A DNA stretch of 64,000 nt from Skeletonema tropicum (taxonomy: Eukaryota > Bacillariophyta > Thalassiosirophyceae > Thalassiosirales > Thalassiosiraceae), in assembly GCA_037178625.1 (NCBI GenBank), contig CM074149.1, forward strand, positions 1,116,001 to 1,180,000, given 5' to 3'. Each line of letters starts with the position of its first letter. Position 1 is the stretch's first letter. The notes beneath the pieces are model-generated. The model did no database searches. It saw only the letters and a program-made list of their open reading frames with translations, and was not told the origin of the DNA. The position numbers were made by a program, and so were the translations under genes. Of this stretch, positions 43,562 through 54,576 are shown in pieces.

Positions 43562-44200
43562 GGCATTTGTGATTCAACAAGTTGAAGTGCTCAGACTTCT
43601 TCTATATATCAATGTGGACGACATATCAACTCAGACCTAACAAATATCTTACAAAGTCCGTACAATCACTATACTACTCAATTTTGGCCAATTTTAATGC
43701 CCTCGTAAGGACACATTTAGTGCTTCTATTGTGCATTCACACGTGATTTTACAGATTGAAGTCACCAGACCTCTTCTATGCATTCATGTGGACGACATAT
43801 CAACTTCAACCTCGGGTATATCATCTGTAGCTCGTATGACACTACGCTACTCAGTCACGGCCAAATCAATAAATGCCTCATCAGAACACTTTGCGTGCTT
43901 CTATTGTGTGATATATCAGTGATGTAAGAGGTTTTAATAATCAGGCCTTATCTATGCATCCATGTGGACGACATGTCAACTCTAACCTCGGGTATGTCAT
44001 CTGTAGCTCGTATATCAATATGCTACTCAATCTTTGTCAAGCCCAGTGCCCTCTTCAAAACACATATTTTGACTATATTGTGTGATGTATTTGTGCTTGT
44101 GAACGTTTTAGTCAGCAAACCTCTTCTTTGCATGCATATAGACAACATATCAACTCTAACCTCGGATATGCCATCTGTAGTGTACACAGCAACCTTATAA
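43562..44200. repeat. Tandem array A, four units of ~165-186 bp
   Basis: The block ATGTGGACGACATATCAACT and neighbours recur at about 43612, 43786, 43972 and (diverged, ATATAGACAACAT) 44136. Each is followed by variants of AACCTCGGGTATATCATCTG and a TGCTTCTATTGTG-like segment. Units are imperfect, so the array is old. Short Met-rich frames inside it are artefacts of the repeat. Confidence 0.8.
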
Positions 44201-44278
44201 TGATCGATTTGGGCAACGTGTTAGCTCAGTATTTTGACACCATTTTATGCGTCTAGCACCGTCAATTCAAGCAATATC

Positions 44279-45145
44279 CGCTGCTAGTGGTGCATTATAG
44301 TCGGCAACGATAGTACGAAAGGACATATACACGGCTCATGGTAACTACACTTGTAGCGACGATGTTACAGTCTCGTATGCGACTTGATGAAGGCCAATTG
44401 AGCGTAGAGCTAGCTGTCTGCGACACATTTATGTGTGTAGCGACGTGAATATGAGCCTGAGCCGCTGCTAGTGGTGCATTATAGTCGGCAACGATAGTAC
44501 GAAAGGACATATACACGGCTCATGGTAACTACACTTGTAGCGGCGATGCTGCAGTCTCGTATGCGACTTGATGAAGGCCAATTGAGCGTAGAGCTAGCTG
44601 TTTGCGACATATTTCTGTGTGTAGCGACGTGAATGAGCCTGAGCCGCTGCTAGTGGTGCATTATAGTCGGCAACGATAGTACGAAAGGACATATACACGG
44701 CTCATGGTAACTACACTTGTAGCGGAGATGTTACAGCCTCGCATGCGAACTCGATGAATTGCCGATTGAGCGTAGAGCCAGCTCCGTCTTTCACCAACTC
44801 AATGTGTTCAGCGACGTGAATATGAGCCTGAGCCGCTGCTAGTGGTTCATTATAGTTGGCAACAATAGTATAGAAGGAAATGTATACGGCTCATGAGGAC
44901 TACACTTGTAGCGGAGATGTTACAGCCTCGTATGCGACTTGATGAAGGCCAATCGAGCGTAGAGCCAGCTCCGTCTTTCACCATTACAATGTCTGTAGCG
45001 ACGTGGATATGAGCCTGAGCCGCTGCTGGTGGTTCATTATAGTCGGCAACGATAGTATAGAAGGAAACGTATACGGCTCATGAGGACTACACTTGTAGCG
45101 GCGATGCTGCAGTCTCTAGTCTCTATGCGACTTGATGAAGGCACA
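44279..45145. repeat. Tandem array B, five units of ~182-189 bp
   Basis: Units start CCGCTGCTAGTGGTGCATTA at 44279, 44462, 44644, 44833 and 45020. Each runs through GTCGGCAACGATAGTACGAA and GGCTCATGGTAACTACAC to GTAGCGACGTGAATATGAGC. The first three units are nearly identical, the last two more diverged. The sequence is unrelated to array A, but the period is similar. Confidence 0.9.
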
Positions 45146-46005
45146 GTAGAATTCAGTCACGGATTAACCCGTGACTGAGTGACGGTTTCTGGCGGGAAAG
45201 AGGTTGGTAAGGCCGTGCTCTCTTGTGAAAAGAAGTTGGATTCTCTAGAGAGGTATCTTCGGCAGATGGTATCTTATTTTCAACATAGAGGGACGCACGC
45301 ATTGAAATGTGAAATTACACTCCATCCATCCTCCACAAAGTTCAAAGAAGAAGTGGGGTCTATCTTCCATGAACGTTCTGCCTGGCAGATGGCATCTGAG
45401 AATTTTGTAGGTATGAATCAATACTTTAATGCGAAGTCAAATGGATGTGGCATTAAAAAAAGTATCTTATGATTTCAACATTTGTCTTTCCATGCCGCAG
45501 TGGAGAACTCCCGAGAAGCTATCATCAATAGATATGATGATAAAACTGTGTAGAAGCTGTGCAGCTTTGAACACGCCTTTGAAGCCAACCAAATGTCGAA
45601 CGGAGGGAATCAGAACAACACAACATTCACACAAGAAGATGATGACGTTCAACAACAACTCCTCCAGTAGCATCGTCACTAACGGCAGCGGCGACGGCGG
45701 TTCTTCATCCTACCAAGCGCAGCAGCAGCAGCAGTCGCCATCATCAAGCAATCTTTCTTACAGCCTACATTCTATTCGGCATCTTGCATGAACTCTTCCA
45801 TGTTCTTGTGGCAAAGATTATCATTGTGCTCCGTTGTTCCTCGTCGAAGATTGCAGAGGACAAGTCGTCGTCTCTCCTATCATCGTTAAGCATTGGCAAG
45901 AAGTTTCTCTCAAGAGCAATTTTTGGACGGTATACTCTCATCAGCATTCCATCATCATCATCCAACATCATCGTAGATCAAGATAGTATCATCAACAATA
46001 ACGAA
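45146..46005. other. 5' flank of the amidotransferase-EF-hand gene
   Basis: Open frames 45179-45472 and 45429-45791 (Ser/Gln-rich, MMTFNNNSSSSIVTNG from 45642) may be an upstream exon. The frame containing ATG 46006 is open back to about 45784 but has no earlier ATG. No splice junction was established. Confidence 0.35.
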
Positions 46006-49000
46006 ATGGCAGCAACTATCATCACTCACTCTGGATGGATCTTGAGCCTTCTCTTGGCACTTGGGATGCACTATCTCTATTATTCGAAAAAACGTCTTCG
46101 AGGATCCTCCTCCTCCTCCGGCTCAGTTGTTGCATCATCATCATCATCATCATCAGTTGCAGAGGTGGTGTGGTGTAGTGGTATCACCGCCTCTCTCCTG
46201 GTTCGGGGTCTTGGGTTCGAGTCTCCCCCGTGCCAAATCCTGGCTGTTTGAGGTGTCGCAGCTCGGAGTGCGATCTGGGAAAAAAGACCATTACTTGGTT
46301 TGGAATTTCATATCACTGCCTCTTTGCTAATTCCGGGGTGATGGAAAAACTGTTGGTTATTTGCTTAATTACACTCGAAGGGTAGTAACTTGTGACATTG
46401 CTCTAGATAATTGTAGATAATTTCGCCCCTGGAGAGCCAACCATGACGTACTTTAAGATTTCCGTTAATTTTTTTTTTTCATCATCAGTTGCACCCACGT
46501 TCATTCTAGCGGCGTATATTACTGCAGTGGAAAGTATCACTTCTGATTTGATGGGATGTTTCCCCAAATTGGTCCAGAACTTTGTCCTTCGGGGTGGCAG
46601 TAGCAGTAATGCTTCATCATCATTATCAACTAGCAGCAGCAACAGTTTGGAATTGCTCCTCCACTGTGGAAACTTTGGTGTCATCCTACTCAACTCTCAA
46701 TGGATCAATATTGACGGAGGACAGCGTGCCCTTTCCGTACTTGAAAAGATGGTGGAAGTAACCATGATGCGAGGTGCCCAGTCGGGAGGTGTGGTTACAT
46801 TTGAACCCAGTGGTAGTGGTGGGAAGGGTGGTGGTGGTGGTGCCAATCCAGGAATCAGGGGTGTAAGAAGTCGTGTGGTAAATGCCAAACGAACTGTGTT
46901 GAGTGAAGGTGTTCGTAAGAAGATTGAGAAAGATAATTGTGGATTCATGGGTGGTGGAAAAAAGTTGAAGGGATGGAATGATGTCGAGTTTAATGCTACT
47001 ACAACACAAGATGAAAGTAGTAATAGTAGTGGCAGTAGCAGTAGTGTGGCAGCGAAACGATTGGTACGAGGATTTTTTGGACATACACGCTTTGCAACAT
47101 CGTCAAAGGCAAGTATGGATGGGACACATCCTCATCAGTGGACGCCACGTCATATGGTTACTTGTTATGGATTTCAAAGTAAGGAGGGGGCATTGCAGGG
47201 TGAACTCGAGTTGGAGATGGGTGAGGAAGAGTATGCTTTGGGATCTAGTGCGCATAGTAATGGGAGTAGGCGGGTGGTAGGAAGGGGTAGGGCAAGAAAT
47301 AGTAGTAGTGGTAGACAGAGGGTGATGAGGGTAGGACCGAAGAAACAGTTGATGGGGGTGGAGAATTTTGTGACTCATAATGGTAAGTTTGAGTTGTGCA
47401 GGGATTTGGGATATTGTATCTGTTATATTCTTATACGTTCTGCCAACATTATTCTTGTGTTTATCCTCTACACACTTCTCAATTCTCAAGGTGACTTTGA
47501 ATTCTACAAGATTGGAGGCAGGTATTACGACTGTGAAGCAATCCAGGACTGGCTCGTCAGGGCTCTCCACGTGCCCATGCCCGCAACAGTTGACTCGGCC
47601 GCCATCGCTGGTATGATAGATTTACTTCGTGTACAGGGATGTTTTGCCTTGAGTATCCGATATGCACTATGTTTCGAGTTGGGCGGAGATATGAGTCTCA
47701 CAGACTCCAGTGTTCATTATCCTACCATGATGCAGTATGATACAATCGGAAAGATATTTGAGAAGGTGTTGGACGAGATGGTGATGAAGTATGGAATCAA
47801 GACATTGGAACAAATTAGTGCTTCTGCTAAAAAGCGCAAGGATCTATGCACGATGATCAAAGATGAATTGATGCCGCTTATGAAATCTTCCAACTCTGCC
47901 GTGGTGTCATGTCTCAGTGACTTTGTTACCACTGATGAAGAATGCGGTAATTTCGAGCAATTCGTCACGGCGACCGTGAATGCCTTCTTTGACAATGATC
48001 TTCTGAATACGATCAGTGTGTTCCTCAAGAATGCCAAGGGATCGTTTGGTTTGTGCGTGACGACCTCGCTTGATGCTCATCGTCAGGTTGCGATGGCAGC
48101 AAAAGGACAGACTCTCTGCATTGCTTTCTACCCTAGAAAGGGCGTGATTTGCTATGGTTCTGAGCAGGCAGCTGTAAAGGTAAGGAATTGCTGATGGTGG
48201 TGGTGGAGAGATGATTAATTGTGTAGCATTATACTGCCAACTCCAACTTACCTTGTGATGTGCTTCTCCACTCGTGACTCATTAGGCTGGGCTCAACTAT
48301 GAAACACCTGAGGGTCATTCCAAGTGGGGAACTGACTTCACGTGTGTCGATGAAGACGCGGTCCGTTTTGATCTTGATGACCTTGGTGGAGAAATTGCCC
48401 TGCTCGATTGGGGCTATGCCGGAGATAACGAACCGGCCGTGTCACCACCTAATCGTGCACTCCCAGTGTACAAGCTCATGGGTGGGGCAGTGAATGTCAT
48501 TACGCTTCACCTAGAGAACGCCATGAACAAATCATCATATCTTGATAAGCGCCTCGTTGCTTTGGAGAATAATGAATTCATCAAGCCTCTCTTGGAAGAC
48601 TGTGATGATCCAGTCCTTGGTGACATTCAAGACATCCCTAAGATCTGCTACAATATTCAAGAGGACTGGAAAGATGTAGGCTTGAACCGGATGACCTCAT
48701 GGCATCTAATGCAGTGCATCAAGAAGCGATTGAAGGGGAAAGTTGATGGTTCAATTGAAAATCATGCGGGGCAGATTGATATTCTCGTAACTGGATGTGA
48801 AGTCTCTCTTTGGATAGCCGAGCAGTTTGTATCGGATCTTCAGAAGTGCTTCCCCAAGCTCTACGTCAAGGCTGTGAGCTCTAACAAACTGCTAGGATTG
48901 TTCGGCCAAGAGTTGTCGATGCCTTCGATTGGGTTCCCCTACTCTCAGAAGGGAATGGATCTACATGACCCTATTGTGCTCATCGTCAGTTCACAGTGGT

Positions 49001-51147
49001 GGAACCTTTGCACCTCTTGCCTGCTCGAACTTGCTCCAAAGCTTCTCATCTTCAATCTTCGCCGTTTGTAGCGAGTGGGATACACAGGTGGGGAAACAAC
49101 TTCGATCAATTTACTCTGGGGGCCTCGATTTGCTCACCAGTCGTATCTTTTCCACCGAGGTTGGTGTGCGTCCAGCTGAGCCTTGCTCTGTTTCAGTTGT
49201 TGCCACGCATCAGCTCTTGACGAATATCTTTGAGCATATCTGCATGACAATACTTTCGGATCCCAACTTTCGTTACGTGACTGGCTCGATTATCAACGAG
49301 CGTGATCTTCAGATACTGGAACGGTTAAATGTCGATAATATCAAGGCATTAGAACGGATTGTTGGTGTGGACAGGAAGGGAACTATTTTGCATGACAAGC
49401 TATTACACACAGAAGTAGACCTCCGAGCAGCTGGTGATGTCTGGAGTGAACACATCTTGGAAAATGCGAAGGCTTACATCATGACCTTTGTCTACATTGT
49501 AGTTACTGTGACGATCGGATATCCACTTATTTCCGGTATTGCAGAAGCTGCTGGACTCAGAGATGAGAGGTACTACTACATCACGCGCTTCTTTGACTCT
49601 CTTATCTACTTTTGGTTGCCTCAAATCAACATCATGATCATTCGCATCATTCAGGGTCGCAACAAACGTCATCGAATGGTAGGACGAACCGTGGTTATTG
49701 GAGACCCCTGCCCTTGGGTGGCTCAATCAGCTGAGGCATTTTTGAGTAAAATCTTTGCCTGCTCATATAGTATTGCTGGCTTGAACGTGTTGAGTGGAAA
49801 CCCTGCCGATCATTTAGTCCATCGCCACACTCATCGTGTGGTCAGAGGCAGCCTTTTAATATGCGGACGTCCCGACGGGCGTCTAACAGCTTTGACTACG
49901 CTTGAAGCATCTACTTGCTTGGCTGTGAACCAAGCTTCCAGTATTCAAAGTATTGGGGGTACATGTGAAAGCATCACCATTGGCCATAACATGAGCAAAT
50001 TGCCTCTCTCAGCCAGAGCAATCTTTCTTGAGTCCTTCCGCCCTCAGTTCCTGTGCGAAAAGCTACTCACAGAATCTGAGGGTGTCAATACTGAGTCGAA
50101 GTCTAGCGAGGTGGCGTTGACAGCTACAGGTAATTTGAAGGTGACTCCTTCTACTTTTACCGATTCCAATGGTCCGAAGGAAAACGTTTTGCGATGGAAA
50201 TCTACCACAACCTTGACTGAAGGGGACTCCCTAAACACATCACGACGTTTGAGCAGTTTGATCGGGCGGAAGCGGAAGTCAACCAGGGTAGGTTTAAGAG
50301 ATGACAGTGGTTTGAACTCGACCACCCACCGATCAAGTGCCGCTTTGATTGGTGCCTATGCTAACATGGAGAAAGCAGCCAAGAGCAAGGCATCGAGAGT
50401 TGGTGATCACAATAAGTTCAATATCGACGCTATCATCGAAGAAATGATCAAAGAGCGAACAGGTGTCGAAAAGTACCGGAAAATCTTCGAAGAAATTGAC
50501 GTTGATGGCAGCGGGGAGCTTGACTTCGATGAGTTTGTAGCCGCCTACAAAAGGATTAACCCCGATGTGTCTCTAATGCAGCTGGAGCAGATGTTCAAGG
50601 AAGCTGATCTGGATGGAGGTGGCACTCTCGACTTTGACGAATTTGTTCAGATGGCAAAGATGCCACACGTAGAGGTGCTAGGAAAGTTGAGCGTGCAGAA
50701 CCGTGACGACCGTGGTCTTGCTCAGGTAATGCCATCTGAAGAGAGGTACTTTGGGGAGGAGCTACGAAAGACGGCACCGAAGGGAACTGGTGCCTTTCTG
50801 ATGTCACAGAGCCAGCACCTCGTAATGGAGTTGTACGAATCACGTATCGCTAGCATGCAGAGGTTCGTGGCGATGACGGTGATGTTTCATCAAATGGGAA
50901 GTCGTGTGCAGAACTTCTTCCCAAACATTTCATTTGGTTACCTGGGGTATCGTATGGATCGCACCCACTCTATCACTGAGAATTGCAACCACGGCAAGTC
51001 CAGTGAGCGGTGCCGATGTTCGTGATAGAATGGTTGAGCTCCTTACTGCGTAACAAGATTCAGAAGGCAGTCACCCTGTTCTCGAGAAAGTATATTGAAT
51101 GGAGGAATGCCAAGTATGGTTCACCACTTTCGGAGAAGTCGCGGTAG
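46006..51147 (+). CDS. Membrane-anchored glutamine amidotransferase class II / SIS / EF-hand fusion protein
   Basis: Likely segments: 46006-46161 or 46177, about 46489-47382, 47491-48179, 48286-51147; introns 47383-47490 and 48180-48285 are clear GT-AG. Order: TM anchor (GWILSLLLALGMHYLYY); amidotransferase II with candidate nucleophile Cys in HCGNFGV (46665-46667), RGAQSGG, GHTRFATS and THNGDFEF; SIS domain (TGCEVSLWIAEQF, SHSGGTF); two TM segments (about 49465-49650); second SIS-like domain (GRTVVIGDPCPW on); and two canonical EF-hands (DVDGSGELDFDE, DLDGGGTLDFDE; 50494-50640). The parts resemble glucosamine-6-phosphate synthase, suggesting Ca-sensitive sugar-phosphate binding at a membrane. 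The nucleophile is internal, so activity would need processing. A SINE sits in exon 1, and one-base insertions near 48988, 50975 and 51045 break the frame. Confidence 0.72.
46162..46479 (+). mobile_element. tRNA-derived SINE with T-rich tail, inserted in coding sequence
   Basis: The 318 bp insert is flanked by a 14 bp target duplication CATCATCAGTTGCA (46148-46161 and 46480-46493). The head has a perfect pol III A box TGGTGTAGTGG (46171) and a B box GGTTCGAGTCT (46214), 43 bp apart as in a tRNA. The acceptor-stem pairing is poor, so it is not a functional tRNA gene. The body includes the segment repeated at 3343-3470, and the 3' end is a run of about 11 T. Removing insert plus one duplication joins the flanking codons (TCA GTT GCA CCC) in frame, confirming insertion into an exon. 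Confidence 0.88.
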
Positions 51148-51226
51148 AGGAGCAGTTTGGCTTTGGGGTGCGTGTGGGAAATTTACTTTTTGTTATATAC
51201 ATATACAATTGTCAGTCAGTTAATGT

Positions 51227-51589
51227 TGCATATCCCAACCATTTTGAAAACGGCACTTTTGTGCCGTTTTGCCAATGGGCTCAGCACCGCAAGGGCATGA
51301 AAACGGCACAAAAGTGCCGTTTTGCTACTCCGACTTGTTAGTGTCAAAGCTAGCGAGTAAAGTACAGCTCCTTTTGTGTTTTCCATTACAAAGCTGTAGC
51401 CCTTCTACGCAAGAAAGTAACCTTAAGGCCACACAATGGCTCATGCTTTGTTCTACCAATTGCACGAGGCCTTCGTCGGAGTAGCAAAACGGCACAAAAG
51501 TGCCGTTTTGCCTCACACGTAGAAACATACCAGAGCTCTACGGAAAACGGCACAAAAGTGCCGTTTTCAAAAAATGGTTGGGATATGCA
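51227..51589. mobile_element. Small foldback element with four 24 bp hairpins
   Basis: Outer inverted repeats TGCATATCCCAACCATTTT (51227-51245) and its complement (51571-51589) enclose four copies of AAAACGGCAC-4 nt-GTGCCGTTTT at 51247-51270, 51300-51323, 51486-51509 and 51544-51567. Flanking inner sequence is also inverted: GCTACTCCGAC at about 51324-51334 versus GTCGGAGTAGC at 51475-51485. The whole 363 bp can fold on itself. It sits at the left tip of the larger element. No target duplication beyond a possible TA could be fixed. Confidence 0.75.
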
Positions 51590-51645
51590 TATATTATGCC
51601 GACCACAAAAGCGTGCCACCCCATCCGTTGAGCGAGAAAGGAATC

Positions 51646-53260
51646 ACGGGAACCTGGGGTTGACAGTGGCTGATTTTTGTTAGCAGCCGATTTGTCGAGA
51701 GCTTGCCAGGAGTTTCAAGTCGTGGTTCTCAAAAATCTAGCGTTGAGGTGCGTTTAGGTTGATTTCTGATGGCCTGTTCCGTCAAAAACTTGCGCCAACG
51801 TCAAAACTTGCTGCCACCGCCACGAGTGACATGCTGCTTGGCGGCGCACCGTGTCAGATGGCCGATCCGTGGCGTCGGCGAGGAGGGGTGGCCTCGTACG
51901 TAGAACCATACTAATTCCGCTAAGTAACCAAGTTGTCAGCCACGAGACATCGGACAGTTACTCCTGTAACCATTTTTGCTAATAGTGTGGCAGCCACGAG
52001 ACATCTGAGAGTTACACATGTAACGATTTGGCTGACAAGTTTCCCGAGCCACCACCACCGACCATCAAATAAAAATAATAGTGTCCATGAGAGAGAGATT
52101 CACCATGGAACATTAAATAGACAACATAGATCATCAACAATATGTCGTCAAACAAAATGAAGTATGATGAATGGGCTGACAAGCAGCGTAAAGAGAGAGG
52201 GGACACAGTAGAAGTAGGCTCGAAACGATTGAGGAAGGTAAATCCAAAATATGTCGACAACCAAAAAAGTCACAGCAACACCTCCATTGCCCAAAACAAC
52301 ATCAATAATGAAATTGAGTCGAATGCTGTTTCGTCCAAAGAGGTACAGGCGGAGCGACATGGGGAGAATGGGTCGTCCCCTGCAACGCAGCGTCTTGTCA
52401 AAACATCTACTATGAATAATATTAATGACACAACTTCCGTCAATAATGCACCCTCCGAATCTCTGCCGTCTACCTCCAGATCTACCTCCCCCCTTCTCGT
52501 CAATGATCCGCCTGCCCCCCCAGCAACAGTGATTGCCGCCGCTGAAAGTCAACCAACAGAATCTGCCGTATCTTCCCTCCATCCTCCTGGTGTTCCCGAA
52601 AAAAAATCCAACATGGCGGCAGCGGACGGCAACAAGTCTGATGTACCTCTTACTAAGTCTAACAAAAAGGAGGATGGCATTGGCATTGGCAACATCACTA
52701 AATCCAAAGAACGGACAATCACGCTGAAAAATGTTGATGCCACTGACACAACACCCCCTCCGTCATGGCCCGATAAAATTGCATGCAGAGAAGATATCCG
52801 GAAGAATGAAGTTGGTGAGTATGAAGATGTCGAATTATATGATGCAGATTACAACAAGGAAGAGGTTGCAAAGCGTATTGGAGAGAATTTGATTCTCGAT
52901 GTAGTTGGAAAGTTGCATGTAATTGGTTGAGTTCATTAATAATGGGGTTATTTCATGTTAGACTTTTCGTAGAGGTTCAGCCTCCCTACCCATGTAACCC
53001 GATGTTACAGATCCTAGTACAAGTTTACGTAGGAATTAAATTCCTACGTCATCAGCGAGGAAGCCAGCAGTTACACATGTAACGATTTCGCGGACAGGTT
53101 GAGGCCACCCCTCCTCGTCGGCGGCAAGTTTTTGACGGAACAGGCCATCAGAAATCAACCTCAACGCACCTCAACGCTAGATTTTGTGAAACACGACTTG
53201 AAACTCCTGGCAAGCTCTTGACAAATCTCTCAGCAAGACGTGTCAACCCCAGGTTCCCGT
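51646..53260. mobile_element. Long-TIR element nested in the left TIR of the composite element
   Basis: Termini are ACGGGAACCTGGGGTTGACA (51646) and its complement at 53241-53260. Inverted similarity extends about 200-300 bp inward with indels, for example GCTTGCCAGGAGTTTCAAGT and GATTTCTGATGGCCTGTTCC. A near-perfect 9 bp duplication flanks it: AAAGGAATC (51637-51645) and GAAGGAATC (53261-53269). The intact right TIR of the host element reads AAAGGAATC at the same place, an internal empty-site control. It carries one gene (52142-52930). Confidence 0.85.
52142..52930 (+). CDS. Hypothetical 262-aa protein inside the nested element
   Basis: ATG at 52142 in the context ACAATATGTCG gives a hydrophilic, low-complexity protein. 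It has a Lys/Arg-rich start (KMKYDEWADKQRKERGD), a long Ser/Thr/Asn/Pro middle, and a more ordered acidic C-terminus (CREDIRKNEVGEYEDVELYD then GENLILDVVGKLHVIG). No catalytic motif, TM or signal peptide. It could be a fragment of a captured host gene or an element accessory protein; I do not recognise it. Confidence 0.5.
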   Translation: MSSNKMKYDEWADKQRKERGDTVEVGSKRLRKVNPKYVDNQKSHSNTSIAQNNINNEIESNAVSSKEVQAERHGENGSSPATQRLVKTSTMNNINDTTSVNNAPSESLPSTSRSTSPLLVNDPPAPPATVIAAAESQPTESAVSSLHPPGVPEKKSNMAAADGNKSDVPLTKSNKKEDGIGIGNITKSKERTITLKNVDATDTTPPPSWPDKIACREDIRKNEVGEYEDVELYDADYNKEEVAKRIGENLILDVVGKLHVIG

Positions 53261-53520
53261 GAAGGAATCGACGGATCGAGCTCCAACTTTTTTTAGATTT
53301 TTTTTTTCAATCTTTGACACAACACAACACATCACACATCAGATCGACATGACGCCGGCAATACCCACACCAAATCATGTAGTAATAGCATTCAATCAAC
53401 ACCACAACATAATTCCAAGACCAATTTTCAACGCTGAATCTGATGGTGCAGTCGGCGGTTTGAGATATTCTGAGTCTACGGACGTATCCGTCGTTACATT
53501 ACTGGCATAATTCCACAATG

Positions 53521-54576
53521 AAAATACATTACTGCTACAAGAAGTACGACGACTATAAACCAGCAATCATGCGTCTAATATCTTCTCGACACCCAAATTA
53601 ATATACAATCGATTGGTACACTACTCGGCTAGAGTGTTCATAATCCGCATGTGGCGACTTATTGGTCACTAAATGTAAATTCGTCATAATATGAGCGAGC
53701 GTCAGAGGACCTATGAGTGCCAATCAATCCATGTCAACACCGATGTCGTGGAGTTTCACCCTTTCAGATCCTTCATATAATTATCCTACGCGAGTGCTGG
53801 TGGTAATTCGTGCGAAATTACTCGTATTCACTCCAATTAATGTGCTTCTGATCACTACCACCTCAGCTATCAAGATGTTGCAAGGACTTAGTTCATCTCA
53901 TTTAATTGATATCAAGGCTCAAACGACAACATTATTTGGTTCTCAAATCCTTCAAATTATTATAAATGGAAGGGAGGCGCTGGACATTGACAACAATATA
54001 TTATCATATCACGTAGGAGGGTAATTACAGTACGGGTGACTAGGTTGATAGCATGTCTATGTTGTTATGTTCGAAGTATTTGGGGCGTCAGCACATTGAC
54101 GACTCATTATATATCAGAGAGCAGTGTATACTATCAAAATAGTTACTATGAAGATTGCCATAATGATGAAAAAATTCGACTGATTGCGCATGTTGTTTGG
54201 ACTTATTCTTCTATTGAGCACCATAGACTTCAATAATAATGATCTGACATTCTTAGTGTAGTGATCAAAGACACTAAACTATTGATCTCCTCCCTCTTGT
54301 AACATATAGAAACATGAGTGTTTGCCCAATAAGTCGTCTCATCAATTTTATTGCGTCATTAACCACCCAACAGAAGTCGTGGATAACATATTCACCTTTT
54401 CCAAATTAGAAAGATAGCAAGGATAGCTTCGAAACGGCAATACATCGAAGCCCACCCCGGCGGCAAATCCAGGTGGATAATAGTGATGATCATTGGTTAT
54501 GGTATTATCAGCAACAGAGCGTCGAAAAAGCCTTCAAATATAACGACGACATTGCCGGAAGCGTGGTACATGTAAT
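53521..54576. other. Interior of the composite element, no clear gene
   Basis: AT-rich. A 103-codon plus-strand frame (53713-54024) and a 66-codon frame (54036-54236) show no motifs. No transposase catalytic residues seen. Confidence 0.4.

Noticed and set aside
45784..46005. Upstream start of the amidotransferase gene
   Set aside because: The frame is open but begins at a TTG and contains no ATG before 46006; an additional 5' exon cannot be proven from sequence alone.
46165..46235. Functional tRNA gene
   Set aside because: A and B boxes are good, but acceptor and anticodon stems do not pair properly, and the segment lies within a longer insert with target duplication and T tail; it is a SINE head.
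51247..51567. Rho-independent terminators or CRISPR repeats
   Set aside because: This is eukaryotic DNA; the hairpins are symmetrical, have no one-sided T run, and lie within an inverted-repeat element.
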